64,000 nt of DNA, from positions 3,534,001 through 3,598,000 of the forward strand of contig JAQOTA010000060.1 of assembly GCA_029532415.1 (NCBI GenBank), written 5' to 3'. Made by a program: the position numbers and the translations under genes. Positions within the stretch are counted from its first letter, which is position 1. The number at the start of each line of letters is the position of its first letter. Of the stretch, positions 22,486 to 33,200 are shown piece by piece. This DNA comes from Marasmius tenuissimus (lineage: Eukaryota; Basidiomycota; Agaricomycetes; Agaricales; Marasmiaceae). The notes under the pieces were generated by a model that was given only the letters and a program-made list of their open reading frames with translations, was not told where the DNA came from and ran no database searches.

Positions 22486-23590
22486 TTACGGGACCTCGAA
22501 GTCCACCCGTTGTGGCGTTGTGGTGCCATGTGGGTGTAGAATCGCCACAGCTGAGCCTGGAGAGGTCTCTATGTGCCCAAATAAATACATCAACCAATCC
22601 CGTCGAAAGTGCCGTGGAGCACAGTGGCAAACGAGGACAGAAGTAAGGTCGACATTTCGTAGGTCATCCAGCAAATATCGGGTTGGCTTGGTATTTGATA
22701 CGCAAAACTGGATCCACTTCGTAAAGAAACTGATTATTTTTTCGTCATTGAGTTCGTCAGAGCTGATACGAATGCTTCCGTTAGAAATGTTTGCACAACA
22801 GACGTGGGAACATTGAGAAGATGAATAAACCTGTTCTTGCCCGTAGATTCGCATCTTGCTTGCCGTGAGGTTTTGTAGCCACTTTCGTGCGACGGTATGC
22901 TTCTGGGCTTCTATATCAATGTGGAAGTCCTGCGACCTAGTGGCATCAAACAGATAATCTGCGAACGGGGTGTGATACACACGGATGACATCTTCCGCTC
23001 TACGAATGTCCAACACCGAGTACATCGCTCGCAACGTCAGGGCCACTTGCCCTGAGGGTAGTCCTAGCACCAACTCGATGTTGGCTGGTGACGGTTCTAG
23101 ATTGCCTGGAAGCACAAGTATAGTGGCGAGGATGAGGAGAACAGCGTCCTGATTAGGATTGGCGTCGAGTATGACGTGGTAGAGGGAATCGAGTTCGTAG
23201 TAGAGTAATTGAGATGTCCGATGGTCCGGAGTCCTGTCGAAGACGATACGAAGCTGACTCCTTTATTTGTCGTAAAGTTGTTCTAAAGACCTTGAGGCTT
23301 GAATGTTGGAACAAAAGAGGTCCTTTAGTGCGTCGGCAAATACGTTCATGAGTCGAGCCAGCCAATCGGGTTACTTCCGACTGCTTTTCAGGGACAACAG
23401 ATGTGCTCATAGGCCCAATATTGTGGAGAGTTGTAGTTTCTCGACCAGGTCTTATGTACCGCAAAAACGCGAGTTCGTTTTGGGTGAGATTTTCGAGGAG
23501 GCTAAGCAATCGGCTGACTAATTCAAAACAAGGAACCTCATTGATTCTGAAATTCACACAGTCGAGCAGGGAGCAGGGTCGACTCATCAC
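22486..23590 (-). pseudogene. NLR-like (NACHT family) C-terminal relic
   Basis: Minus-strand reading contains Q-L-L-Y-Y-E-L-D-S-L-Y-H-V-I-L, D-A-V-L-L-I-L-A-T-I-L-V-L, I-E-L-V-L-G-L-P-S-G-Q-V and V-I-R-V-Y-H-T-P-F-A-D-Y-L-F-D, the region that follows the NACHT ATPase in fungal NLR-like STAND proteins. Upstream (23270-23590) matching pieces are scattered over different frames with stops, and no Walker A is left. The final open stretch ends in Pro-rich F-E-V-P at 22486. It is a decayed fragment, not a working sensor. A fresh-looking member starts at 63606. Confidence 0.65.
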
Positions 23591-23800
23591 TGGTCATCAG
23601 AGTCATCACTTCAAACAGCGACCACGGCTACTCATCCTCCGTATATTTTCACCGTCATCACATACATATTCAATGACAACGGACGTAGATCGCTCGCTAT
23701 CAAACTTCTATATCAGTCTGACGGAGCGTTGAAATTGTACGTTTGCTCACACGCTCTCTACAGCAGCTTCAGTAACCTCTTCATTCGTCTAGGATTCCCT

Positions 23801-26046
23801 ATGTCGCTCTATAAGCCGCCTTCCGAGGAAGCACCCGACGGTTTCCCAACCCAGCAAGGAACAGGAAAACTTGACGCCAGTTTGAAGACCGGCGTCAATC
23901 CTACATCAAGGAAGTCAGAGCAAAAGGAAGAATCGAAAAAGACAGGGGGCGTGAAGGATGGGGACTCGGGAGAGAAAACCGCCGCACAAGGAGCCAACGG
24001 AACAACCAGCTGTTGTGAAGGATGAGACGAAGGCGGCCAACATGAAATCCAGTGACGTTTCACAAGAAGCAGAAACCTCTCCTGAAGTGAAGGAGGGCCA
24101 CGGCCTAGAGGCTAGCAAACAAGGTACTATCACAACCCTCTCCTTCAGCCTCTGTTGTTTGACCTCTCACGTATCCAGAAAGCAAGACCTTGGGCCCACC
24201 CAGCTTTCAAGATTATCGTACCCCCAACGAAGTTGAGGCTGAGGCAGATGTGATTCAAGGCGAGGAGTCGCAAGACACAAAGTCAATGGGGCAGGGGGAA
24301 GGGATGGGAGTAGATGAAGAACGACCGGATACAAGCCTTCTTCGAAGACGCAGAGAAATGTCGCAAGATAATCGAAACAGAGCCCAGAGGGTGATGAAGC
24401 GCAGCGGTGGCTGGATTTGCTGCGAGCGGTGAGGGTGATCATGAAAATCCACATCATATGCGTACTGAGTCTCTTTCTAGCTTACGAGCTACCCTGGAAT
24501 TCAATCAAGATCTACCATGTTCAAAGTCATGCTTCGTCTCTCGAAGAAGTCAGGGATATTCCCGAAGTGCTTGAAGATCAACAATGTCAAGAAACTAGGC
24601 TCCCATCCAGTAGCTGGAGGCGGCTTTGGAAACGTTTGGAAGGGGAGAATTGCAGACGAGATCGTGTGTTTGAAGGTAGTGGAGGTATACCCAGCGTTCG
24701 ATGTTCAGCAACTGCTTAAGGTGTGCCCGTTCTCGAACCGAACTTGAACGCTGTGCTCGTACTCATACTGAGTCCCCTCGTAGCTCACGGATTACCCCGG
24801 GATTCCCAGGCAGTCAAGATACACTATATTCAAAATCATGTTGCGCCTCTCAAATCACTCGGGGATGTTCCCAAGGTGCCTGAAGATTAACAACGTGGAG
24901 AGACTGGGCTTATATCCAGTGGCCGGAGGTGGTTTCGGAGACGTTTAGAAGGGGAAAATAGTGGCCGAGATCGTTTGTCTGAAGGTCGTGAAGGTTTATC
25001 TGGCATCTGATGTCCAGCAGCTCCTCAATGTGCGTTTGTTCTGGAACATCATACTCGCTCTCGTGCTTATCGAAAAGTAGGAGTTCATGCGAGAAGTGGT
25101 TGTATGGCAACAACTCAGACACCCGTGATGACTTCGTGTTGGAATTCCGATCCTTGCCTTTGATCGACTGCTGCGGATATTCTCGAACGAATCCGTGGTT
25201 TGTCGTCAATTCAAGGTGGAATGCCGGATGCCCCCGATTGGAACGCTTTTGGTATAGACGCGATACGGAGCAATGTGGAATATCCACCTTTGGATTTGGG
25301 GATGTTGACACAGCTATAGGCATAGCCCTCCTCTATAGACAGGGCTGGCAATTCTCTCTAGCTTGCACCCCAGAGTGGTTCTTAAACGGTGCGCATACTT
25401 GGTTCTTCTTGCTGTATTGGAGGGGGGGAAAGCATGAAAAACTGGAAGCTGATCGATATTGGTCTTTTGAACAGCTGAACGTCCTCATCATCCCCGAGCT
25501 CAGAGCAGGCATAGGCAACTTTGGTCTATCTCATGTGGCTGACTCGCACGCGGTGAAGTTATCGACTTCGTTCACGAGCCGCGCAAAAGGAACGACCCGA
25601 TGGCATGCTCCGGAGCTTTCTAGCGCTTCTACTGAGAAGAGCGATATGTACGCCTACGGGCGTGTCTGCTACGAGGCGAGTTGCTCATAGTTCTGACTGA
25701 CGGTGGTCGATTGACCTTCATGCTGTAGATCTGTGCAGGACGTACTCCCTTTCACGGGCTTACAGGCGGTGGAGTTGTATTTGCGGTGCTCGTCAGACAG
25801 CAACATCCCGCTCGCCCTGAGCCTTCTGATCAAAAGGACGATGCGATTTGGGAACTCATGGCTTCGTGTTGGAACGCCGACCCCTCACTTCGATCCACTG
25901 CTGCGGATGCTCTCGAACGGATTCATCATTTGTCATCCATTCTAAGTGAAAGCGGCGGTATTCAGGATGCACCGAAATGGATGTCATGTAACATAGACGC
26001 TATACGTGGAAACGGGGACATCCGTGTCTGGATTTGTGGTTGTTGA
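23801..26046 (+). pseudogene. Mosaic TKL kinase pseudogene K3 (three joined pieces)
   Basis: Piece 1 (23640-24760) is a K1/K8-type 5' half: ATG at 23801 with M-S-L-Y-K-P-P-S-E-E-A-P, frameshifts near 23950 and 24315 and about 7 extra bases near 24390, then V-A-G-G-G-F-G-N-V-W-K-G. Piece 2 (about 24772-25440) is K7-type: a second glycine loop with TAG in D-V-W-K (G-D-V-stop-K-G), then a jump from W-Q-Q-L-R-H-P straight to M-T-S-C-W-N, which deletes the catalytic core, followed by K7-type 3' flank. Piece 3 (25441 on) is K5-type: I-G-N-F-G-L-S (DFG Asp now Asn), W-H-A-P-E-L, ending in the altered tail at 26046. No piece can encode an active kinase. Confidence 0.85.
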
Positions 26047-26917
26047 GCCAGCTACAGATTAGGCCGTGGTCTGTATAGAAGGCACTTGGGACCCCGGATG
26101 TAGTTGATGCGGAATGAAGGTGTGTGCGTTCAGCGTCACTTGGCCCCCAGACATACCGAATGCCGACGAGTACACTGTATCCAGATACACTTGTCATTAT
26201 GTCAGTGGTCAACTAGTCTGTTAGACCTCGGCGCTACAGCGCCAGCAGTGCATAGAAACGCCTGTTGGAATGCTCCCATTCGGAGATCGAGTGACAGAGA
26301 TGTCGGCAGAAATACCGACTTAACATTAGACGGCTCACATTCTCTCGACAAAAAATACGGATGGGGGTGCAAACCTTATCAATAGGCACGCCACGGGCGT
26401 CTGAAGTCTCCAAGTCATGATCACCGCTGCTGGGTAATGATCAATGGCCTGGTTGAGGGTGCTTTCCTGGTACTCTCACCACGCACACGAAGTCACCTTG
26501 GGGTGTGCTCCCCTGAGGGTGCTTTTCTGAGGGCGCTTCCCTGATACCCCCGTGAGCACGCCCATGGAGCCGCCTCGGGGTGTGCCCCACAATTCTTTCT
26601 GAATCGAAGGCATGTGGATCTGAAATGCTCGCGCTGCTCTTGTGAGGCAGTAGCTTGCTACGAAAGCACCCCGAACGAAGTCCAATTTACGGTTTTTGTC
26701 ACAATTTCCGAACTGCAGGTGCTGGAAGCCCTGTTTTGTTCATGGAATTCCAGATGTCTAACGTTGAGGGTTGCTTTTCTGGAACGGAGCACGGAAAAGA
26801 TCAACACATGTGTGCATGTGAGGTGTTGTCTCCCTTCACACACTGTTGTTGACAGTTGATGGCTAAGTGGCTTAGCTCTGTACAAAGAGAAGGCACGCCA
26901 ACCTGCCTCAGAAAACG

Positions 26918-26924
26918 TATAAAA
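26918..26924 (+). promoter_or_regulatory. TATA box of trefoil gene T2
   Basis: TATAAAA 85 bp upstream of the T2 ATG, followed by a pyrimidine-rich leader. Same position in T1 and T3. Confidence 0.6.
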
Positions 26925-27008
26925 GCCCTCACGAAACTCGCAATTTGATCACAGAACCATCCGACATCGATCCTCTTTCGAAATAAGAAAAAATCAATCC
27001 CACCCACA

Positions 27009-27658
27009 ATGCCTGGACCAGCCAGCGGTGTCTACTACATCAAAAACGTCAAGACCGGCCACTTCCTGACCCTCGAGTCCATTGACTCTGGCAAAAAAGT
27101 TTGGACTGACAAGAAAGAGCCTGCTGTGCGTCCTTACTCTCCAGACTTGTCTGTTCGTGGCACTAACCGCCCAGACGTGTTTCTACTCTCCTCCAATAGA
27201 GCTTCCAAATCGCCGAAAACGGTGGTGTCTACCAGATCAGCGAACGCGGCACCCGTCTGACCGTCGGAGTCCAGGCCACTGGCGATGTGAGCCGTTACCC
27301 ACCCATACTCAAGTGCTATTGATGTCTGACATGCAGCTATAGCCTCGCGAGCTCATTTGGCAGCGTCCAGTTTATATGTGGGCCATTCAACAGGTCTCCC
27401 CTGGTGTCTGGAAGTCAGTTAGGATTTCATTCCCGCCACTGTCTGACAAGTGTTGACGCGGTATTCTAGCATTGGTGACCCAGCTGACGATGCCTATTGG
27501 TACGACGGCTGGGAACAGTGTCGCTGGGTATGTCCTTTGTTCACGTTGGGTATCCGTCTTCGAGAGTCCTGATTCAGCTTGGCGAAATCTAGGTCGTTCT
27601 CTCCAGGGGCGGCGCCAATGATCAGAACAACTGGCAGCTCATTGCTGCTGCACTTTGA
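27009..27658 (+). CDS. Putative beta-trefoil (ricin-B-like) small protein T2
   Basis: Best-read copy: exons 27009-27176, 27200-27286, 27343-27413, 27470-27527 and 27593-27658, giving 149 aa. It begins M-P-G-P-A-S-G-V-Y-Y-I-K-N-V-K-T-G-H-F-L and ends N-N-W-Q-L-I-A-A-A-L. Intron 1 is only 23 bp, so short that retention or an alternative junction is possible; reading through it changes the frame. Three subdomain-like repeats are visible, each with an aromatic G/N-x-Y/W pattern (G-V-Y-Y-I-K, G-V-Y-Q-I-S, N-N-W-Q-L-I), which is why a beta-trefoil is proposed. No signal peptide or membrane segment. Differs from T1 and T3 at only a handful of bases. Confidence 0.75.
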
Positions 27659-28030
27659 TGTGGCTCTGGCCGGTGAGCGGCGGAGCTGGGCTCAGAAAGC
27701 AGCGGCTAAGCGTGTTGCATACTAGTCTCCGGAGAATTCTGACACCGATTGAACTGGACCTTGGATTTGAGTCATGTGCATGTCATCCCTGTACCAAATA
27801 AAACCAAAATTTCAATACATTTTTTGAGCGCGTCTCGTCCATTATATTGCCACCGCTAAGTAACCTGATTATTTCCTGTGGTTACCGGTTATCTGTACCG
27901 CGCTCATGTAAACAATCTGAGTACGAGCAGCTCGGGTACTGAGCAGTATAATCCAAGATCCTTGTTGTGTCCTACAAGTAGGGAGTTGGCGAACCCATAA
28001 CATTGGAAATGTAGGTTGAAACCAAGAGTA

Positions 28031-28840
28031 CTAGTGAGGACAACGCACCATGTAGGATCATCATAATGATCCCACAAATTGTGACCCGTTTAATCATAAT
28101 GTTTGGCGGGGACTCGGGAGTCTCTTATGACCCTTCACATTAATGGTGCGCCTGCTGACCCCCAACGAGAAGTTCGTTGGCGCCATCTGACGCCGACGGA
28201 CGTCCTCTGACCAAGCAGTGAATTTCTGATGCTTCCCGATGTAATACTGACTTTTCCCGATGATGTCGTAGCCTACCACTCCCTAGCTAGGTGCTGACTT
28301 GGAGTGGTTCGTATCTTTCATCTTCGGGCTCGGAGGAACTCAACCGGGCCAACTCTTTTTGTCTGCGACCTCCAAGCTACACAACTTTACCTACGTTATC
28401 ACTACTTTTACCCACCACCACCACCACATTTACCTGTAAACCTACGTCCTAACTACAATTAACTAAGGCTCGCTATCATGGCCTGCGTTCTCACTACACC
28501 TTCGCTACACTTGCCTAATTCTGCCATCATTCACCTCCAGTCTTCCATATATCAACTCTCTGTTTGGCGCGGAGCGAGCCCGGCGAGGAAGTGAACTGGT
28601 ACCGGGTGTTTAGCTCAACTAAACGCCCGTAATTCGGTCCGAGTTCAGGACCCACGGTCATTGCTTACGCAACCGTTCCACTTTTGAATGTAAAACCACC
28701 ACGACCTTTGAACTATTCATGATGAGGTATGGTTCCACCTCAGTGCTAATAAGTGTTTTGACATCTCTCCCTCTCGCATTTTCCTCATTCTATACTAGTG
28801 TTACCTACAGGCTACATCAGCAAAACGGAAATTGTATGAG
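28031..28840. other. Spacer between copy 2 and the transposon island
   Basis: About 800 bp with no gene, LTR or TIR that I can support. A run of CCACCA (28413-28428) is the only simple-sequence feature. Confidence 0.4.
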
Positions 28841-28841
28841 A

Positions 28842-28965
28842 GGTATGGGGCGCATGGACGCATGGAAGATCTGCCTTGTCCATGCGCCCCATACCATTTT
28901 CTCAAGAAAGTGTCCATACCTCCTCAGAGGTATGGGAGGTATGGAGGTATGGACGCATAACTGAG
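28842..28965. repeat. Palindromic GGTATGG-rich repeat
   Basis: A perfect 18-base inverted repeat (GGTATGGGGCGCATGGAC at 28842-28859 and its complement at 28878-28895) with an 18-base loop. It is followed by a second hairpin of GTCCATACCTCC and GGAGGTATGGAC (28912-28956). Related sequence lies inverted at 36780-36950, including the flanking CATCAGCAAAACGG. Confidence 0.8.
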
Positions 28966-28987
28966 GCATATTAGCCTGTCCACTTGG

Positions 28988-28992
28988 GACTG
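28988..28992. repeat. Target-site duplication of copia-1, left
   Basis: GACTG directly before the left LTR; the same five bases follow the right LTR at 36004-36008. Confidence 0.9.
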
Positions 28993-30173
28993 TGTTGAGG
29001 CAGAGGTCCTGCCCACGCAGTGGCAGCATGGGACAGACTAGCTCACCTGGAGATAGGCTTAGAGGCAGCAACGAGAGTAGTAAAAGTACTCGTATTGCAT
29101 GTAGATACTGTAAGGAGTCGTGCGACCCGCTTAGCTACTAACTTGACTCGAGGAATGTTGGATGAAAAAGCTAGCACGAAACGGTAAGACCGCTGAGCAA
29201 GATGGCAACGTCAAGAGTTGACTTGTGATATTTATGAGACTGAGAAGCAACTAATATAGCTGAGAGATAGCTGAGATAGCTGATAGCTGAAAGATAGCTG
29301 AGATAGCTAGAGTGATATTGGCCTGAAAGACTACAGAGTAGCTATACAAGATAATACCAAGACTAAAGAGAACTTAAAAATGAGAATCATGATGCTTATA
29401 TATATATCAGACAAAGAAATGAGTCAGAATGAGTCATATATGTAGATGGCTGTGTATGTAGAATGCTATCCGAGAACTCCAGAAAAGGTATTTGAGGCTG
29501 TACATGTGTTATAGTAAGCTGTGAAAGACTGCGAAAGGCTGTACGTGATGATAAATGGTGTTATATAGGCTGTATAAGATCGTGGGAAAGTTTAGTGACA
29601 TGAGGGATGACTTCCAGAGAATATACAGAGCAGAAACTAATTGAAATGGGCTATAAACAGGCATGATTTGGCTTGTAAAGCTGGAGAATGGCTTCCACCT
29701 GTCAAACAGACTGTGGGAATGGATTCTACGAGTATGAAAACCCTAGAAAGCATATACAATAGTTGGAGTATCAATGAGGGACCAAGGGCCATGCAAAAAA
29801 TACGGAGTGACAAGCCTGAATGTGAATTTCGGCATTTGCCGGAGCGTGGGAATATTGCTGAGAGCGGCCTGTGGCTTTCCGGCGGTCACATTTTTTTTCT
29901 GCACAGCAATCTCACATGATCCTGTTTCACTTTTCCTTCAACACTGACTCTTTCTCGCGCCTCGCAACTACTAGGACTCTGCCGGTAATCAATCTGTTCT
30001 GTTTGGAATGTTCACGACTCGTGACAGATACAGAGCTACTTATATACTATACAGAGGTGGCTGTATCTTCTATAACAGGAGTGACTAGGAATAGCATAGA
30101 TCATAGTGAAACGATTGAAGCATATATACGGCTCGATACAACGGTCCATATATCCGGTAGTCCGGATTCAACA
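28993..30173 (-). repeat. 3' LTR of copia-1, interrupted by a solo LTR
   Basis: Homologous to 35746-36003 in two blocks, 28993-29108 and 30032-30173, separated by the nested element and one copy of its target duplication GATAC. Confidence 0.93.
29109..30026. mobile_element. Nested solo LTR (918 bp) inside the copia-1 3' LTR
   Basis: It begins TGTAAGGAGTCGTG and ends CACGACTCGTGACA, so the TG...CA termini form an imperfect inverted repeat. It is flanked by GATAC (29104-29108 and 30027-30031). The uninterrupted site GTAGATACAGAGC is seen in the other LTR at 35855-35870. There is no coding content, and tandem GATAGCTGA motifs occur near 29260-29310. Best read as a solo LTR left by recombination of a second retrotransposon. 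Confidence 0.85.
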
Positions 30174-30184
30174 CTCCCCCTCGC
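30174..30184 (-). promoter_or_regulatory. Polypurine tract of copia-1
   Basis: The minus strand reads GCGAGGGGGAG immediately before the 3' LTR, the usual plus-strand primer site of LTR elements. Confidence 0.75.
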
Positions 30185-30215
30185 TAAGTGCGGCACAAGT
30201 TAGAGCACGAAGCGT

Positions 30216-33200
30216 CTATTCGGACGAATAAAATTCAAGTCCAAGATGTTCTCTAAAGGCGGAGAACTTGACATGACCCAAATTCTTGGTAAACATGTCT
30301 GCAGGATTGTAGGCACCGTCAAAAAAGAAAAGATCGACCTTGCGGTCTGAAACACATTCGCGAATGTAATGATAGCGAATATCAATGTGGTTGGTGCGAC
30401 GTTCTTGAACTGGGTTAGAGGCGATAAAAATCGAGCCTTGATTATCTCCACATATGGGAACGGGAGTCATATCAATCCCAAGTTCAGAGAGTAACTGTTG
30501 AATCCACACAGCCTGACGACTACAGTCGGATAGCGCCATGTATTCAGCTTCAGTGGATGAAAGCGCAACAGTCTTCTGGGCACGTGATTGCCAACAGAAG
30601 ATGCCACCTGCCAATTTGAAGAAATAGCCTGTGATCGACCGATGCTTGATAGGATCAGCAGCCCAATCAGAATCAGTGAATGCTAGTAAACCTCCGTCAG
30701 AGGCTCCATCATAGACCAGTGCATAGTCTGGAGTTCCTGCAAGATAGCGGCAAATATAAAGCGCCTTCTTCAGGTGATCCTCCGATGGATTAGCAGAGAA
30801 TTGTGAAAGCTTTGTAACAGTGTAGGCAATATCTGGACGAGTGCCAAGCATGATATACAGAAGCAATCCAATCACTGATTGATATCGAGCGCGGCATTCG
30901 GGATCAACAGGACCTTCGTTAGGTTGTGGAATATAGCCGGCAGGAAGAGGAGTATCTGCTGCTTTTGCATTCTGCATGCCAAATCGCTTCAAGACCTTCT
31001 TCAAGTAGTCAGTCTGGTCAAGAAGGATTTTACGGCCTTTGTGACGAATACGCATGCGCAAGAACTCTTTGACTTCTCCAGGATCACGGCATTCCCAATG
31101 AGCCATAAACTCGGCTTTCTTCTTTTCGACAAAGGCTTTGTTGGGTCCAAGGAATAATGCATCGTCAACATAGATCAAAGCGATACATTCTTCACCAGTC
31201 TCACGATCTTTGCAGATGAAGAGACCTGCATCGGAAGTCAGGCGTTTAAAGCCCATTACTTCCATGGACGAGCTGAGGGCACGCCACCACTCAAGAGCGG
31301 CTTGCTTCAGTCCATATAATGCACGGCGAAGGCGATAGACTTTGCCTTCCTGACCCTTAACCTTGAAACCTTCAGGTTGATCCATATAGATCTCTTCTTT
31401 AAGTTCACCATAAAGGAAGGCGTTCTTCACATCCAATGCCTGAATGTGCCAGTTTTTGAGAGCTGCAAGTGCAAGCATCATCCGTACAGTTTCAAACCGT
31501 ACAACTGGTGAGAAGATCTCATCAAAGTCAACACCTTCGACCTGAGAGAAACCCTTGGCAACAAGTTGAGCTTTCTTTCGACCGTCTGACTTAACGTCAA
31601 ACACCCATCTGTTTTTGACAGCCTTGCGACCTTTAGGTAGGTCAACCAATTCGAAGACCTTGCGCTTGCGAAGAGCCTCTAGTTCATCGCGGCAAGCAGC
31701 CTTCCATTCTCTCTGCTGCTCAGCTAGCAGCTTCAGTATGTCACGGAGAGTCCACTCTCGAACGTTAGACATATCGGTGAGGTCATCGTGAACGGGAACT
31801 GCCCGATTCAACAGATAAATCACGAAACCTACTCCCCCTTCCTGGGATAATTGTTGCACTAAGCTATCGGGCTGACTCCCCCTGGAGTTACACATAGTAG
31901 ACAGACTGGCACAATTAGTCCCAGGAACTTTTCTGGGTCTGCCTCTCCTACGAGTAGTAGGCGGATCCATGGGTTCTCTATCACCCGTGGCATCTCTCCA
32001 TGTAGAATTTTTCTCCATATCACGCACAATGCGCGAGGGATTATTTGGGTCTCGTTGTTCACCAAATATGTTATCAGGTTGCTTAGTACCCGTCCGTTTC
32101 CTGCCTGAACGCCTTGGCGGCGGAGACTGCTCTTTACCACCCACTGGTGTAGGTGGCCTGGGAGGCTGGAATGGAGGATCAGGATCAGGATGTTGACGTT
32201 CACCCTGAGGTACAGTACCATCTCCATCATCGTCATGCGGAGATTCCGATCGCTTTGGAAGGTTTTCGGGAGGATATAGATCGTCATCAGACAAATCATC
32301 ATCACTATCCGAAGAGAAGTTGGGATTTTCACCCAATACCGGCGGTATTTCAGGGATTTCACCCACCGGGGTAAAGCCACGCGGTTTCTTATCAGAACAC
32401 TTCGGGAACAAGTTTTCATCGAACAGAGCTGTAGCGCTTTTGAAGATACTATTGTTGGACATCTTCATAAAGACATATCCTTTCATGCCTTCCTGAAAAC
32501 CAATAAAGGTCATCAGTTCCGAACGCGGAGATAACTTGTTAACTCGACGCTTTTCCGGAATAAACGCATACGCTGCACATCCGAATACTCGAAGATCCGA
32601 AACATCCGGTGCACTGCCACGCAACTTCTCATGCGGGGTCAACCAACGTAAACGCTGGGACGGTGTCCGATTATGAAGTGCAACAGCGTGCAACACACAG
32701 AATTCCCACCAAGAAGGTGGAAGACAAGCATCAAAGCGAAGAGCTTGAGCTTTCTCGACAATGGTCCGATTGAACCGTTCTGCACGACCATTCTGTTCCG
32801 GCGTATATGGAATGCTGGTCAGAATTTTGATACCGTGCTCCTTTAGTACATCATCGAAGGCATCCGATTTGTACTCTCCCCCTCCATCGGACATCCATTC
32901 CTTAATATCAACACCAAGTTGCACCTTCACCATAGCAATAAAGTCACGGAGCATCTTGACTGAGTCAGATTTGCGTCGCATGAGCATTGTCCAGCCATGT
33001 GAAGTACAGTCGTCGACAAACGACATATACCATTTGTATTTGTGGTACGACTCAGTGGGGAATTGTTTGAGGTCGGAGTGGATTTTCTCGAAGGGTTTCG
33101 AGGCACGAGTAGTAGAGTCAGGGAACGATCTGGAGTGCATCTTTCCTTCTGCACATCCTCGGCATAACCGGGTTTTCTTCGGTTTTCGGTCGAATTCCGG

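Larger units (their letters stand above)
25441..28030. repeat. Segmental duplication copy 2 (inverted relative to copies 1 and 3)
   Basis: It carries the kinase tail, the ~1 kb spacer with repeated GAAAGCACCCTCA-type motifs, trefoil gene T2 and the flank ending TTTCAACCTACATTTCC (complement). It shares with copy 3 the absence of the MITE, of the ~190 bp stretch and of the 62-base stretch present in copy 1. The outer limit lies just after GAGTACTAGTGAGG near 28030. Confidence 0.9.

Noticed and set aside
29260..29310. CRISPR-like array of GATAGCTGA repeats
   Set aside because: Units are short and degenerate without unique spacers, inside a eukaryotic solo LTR.
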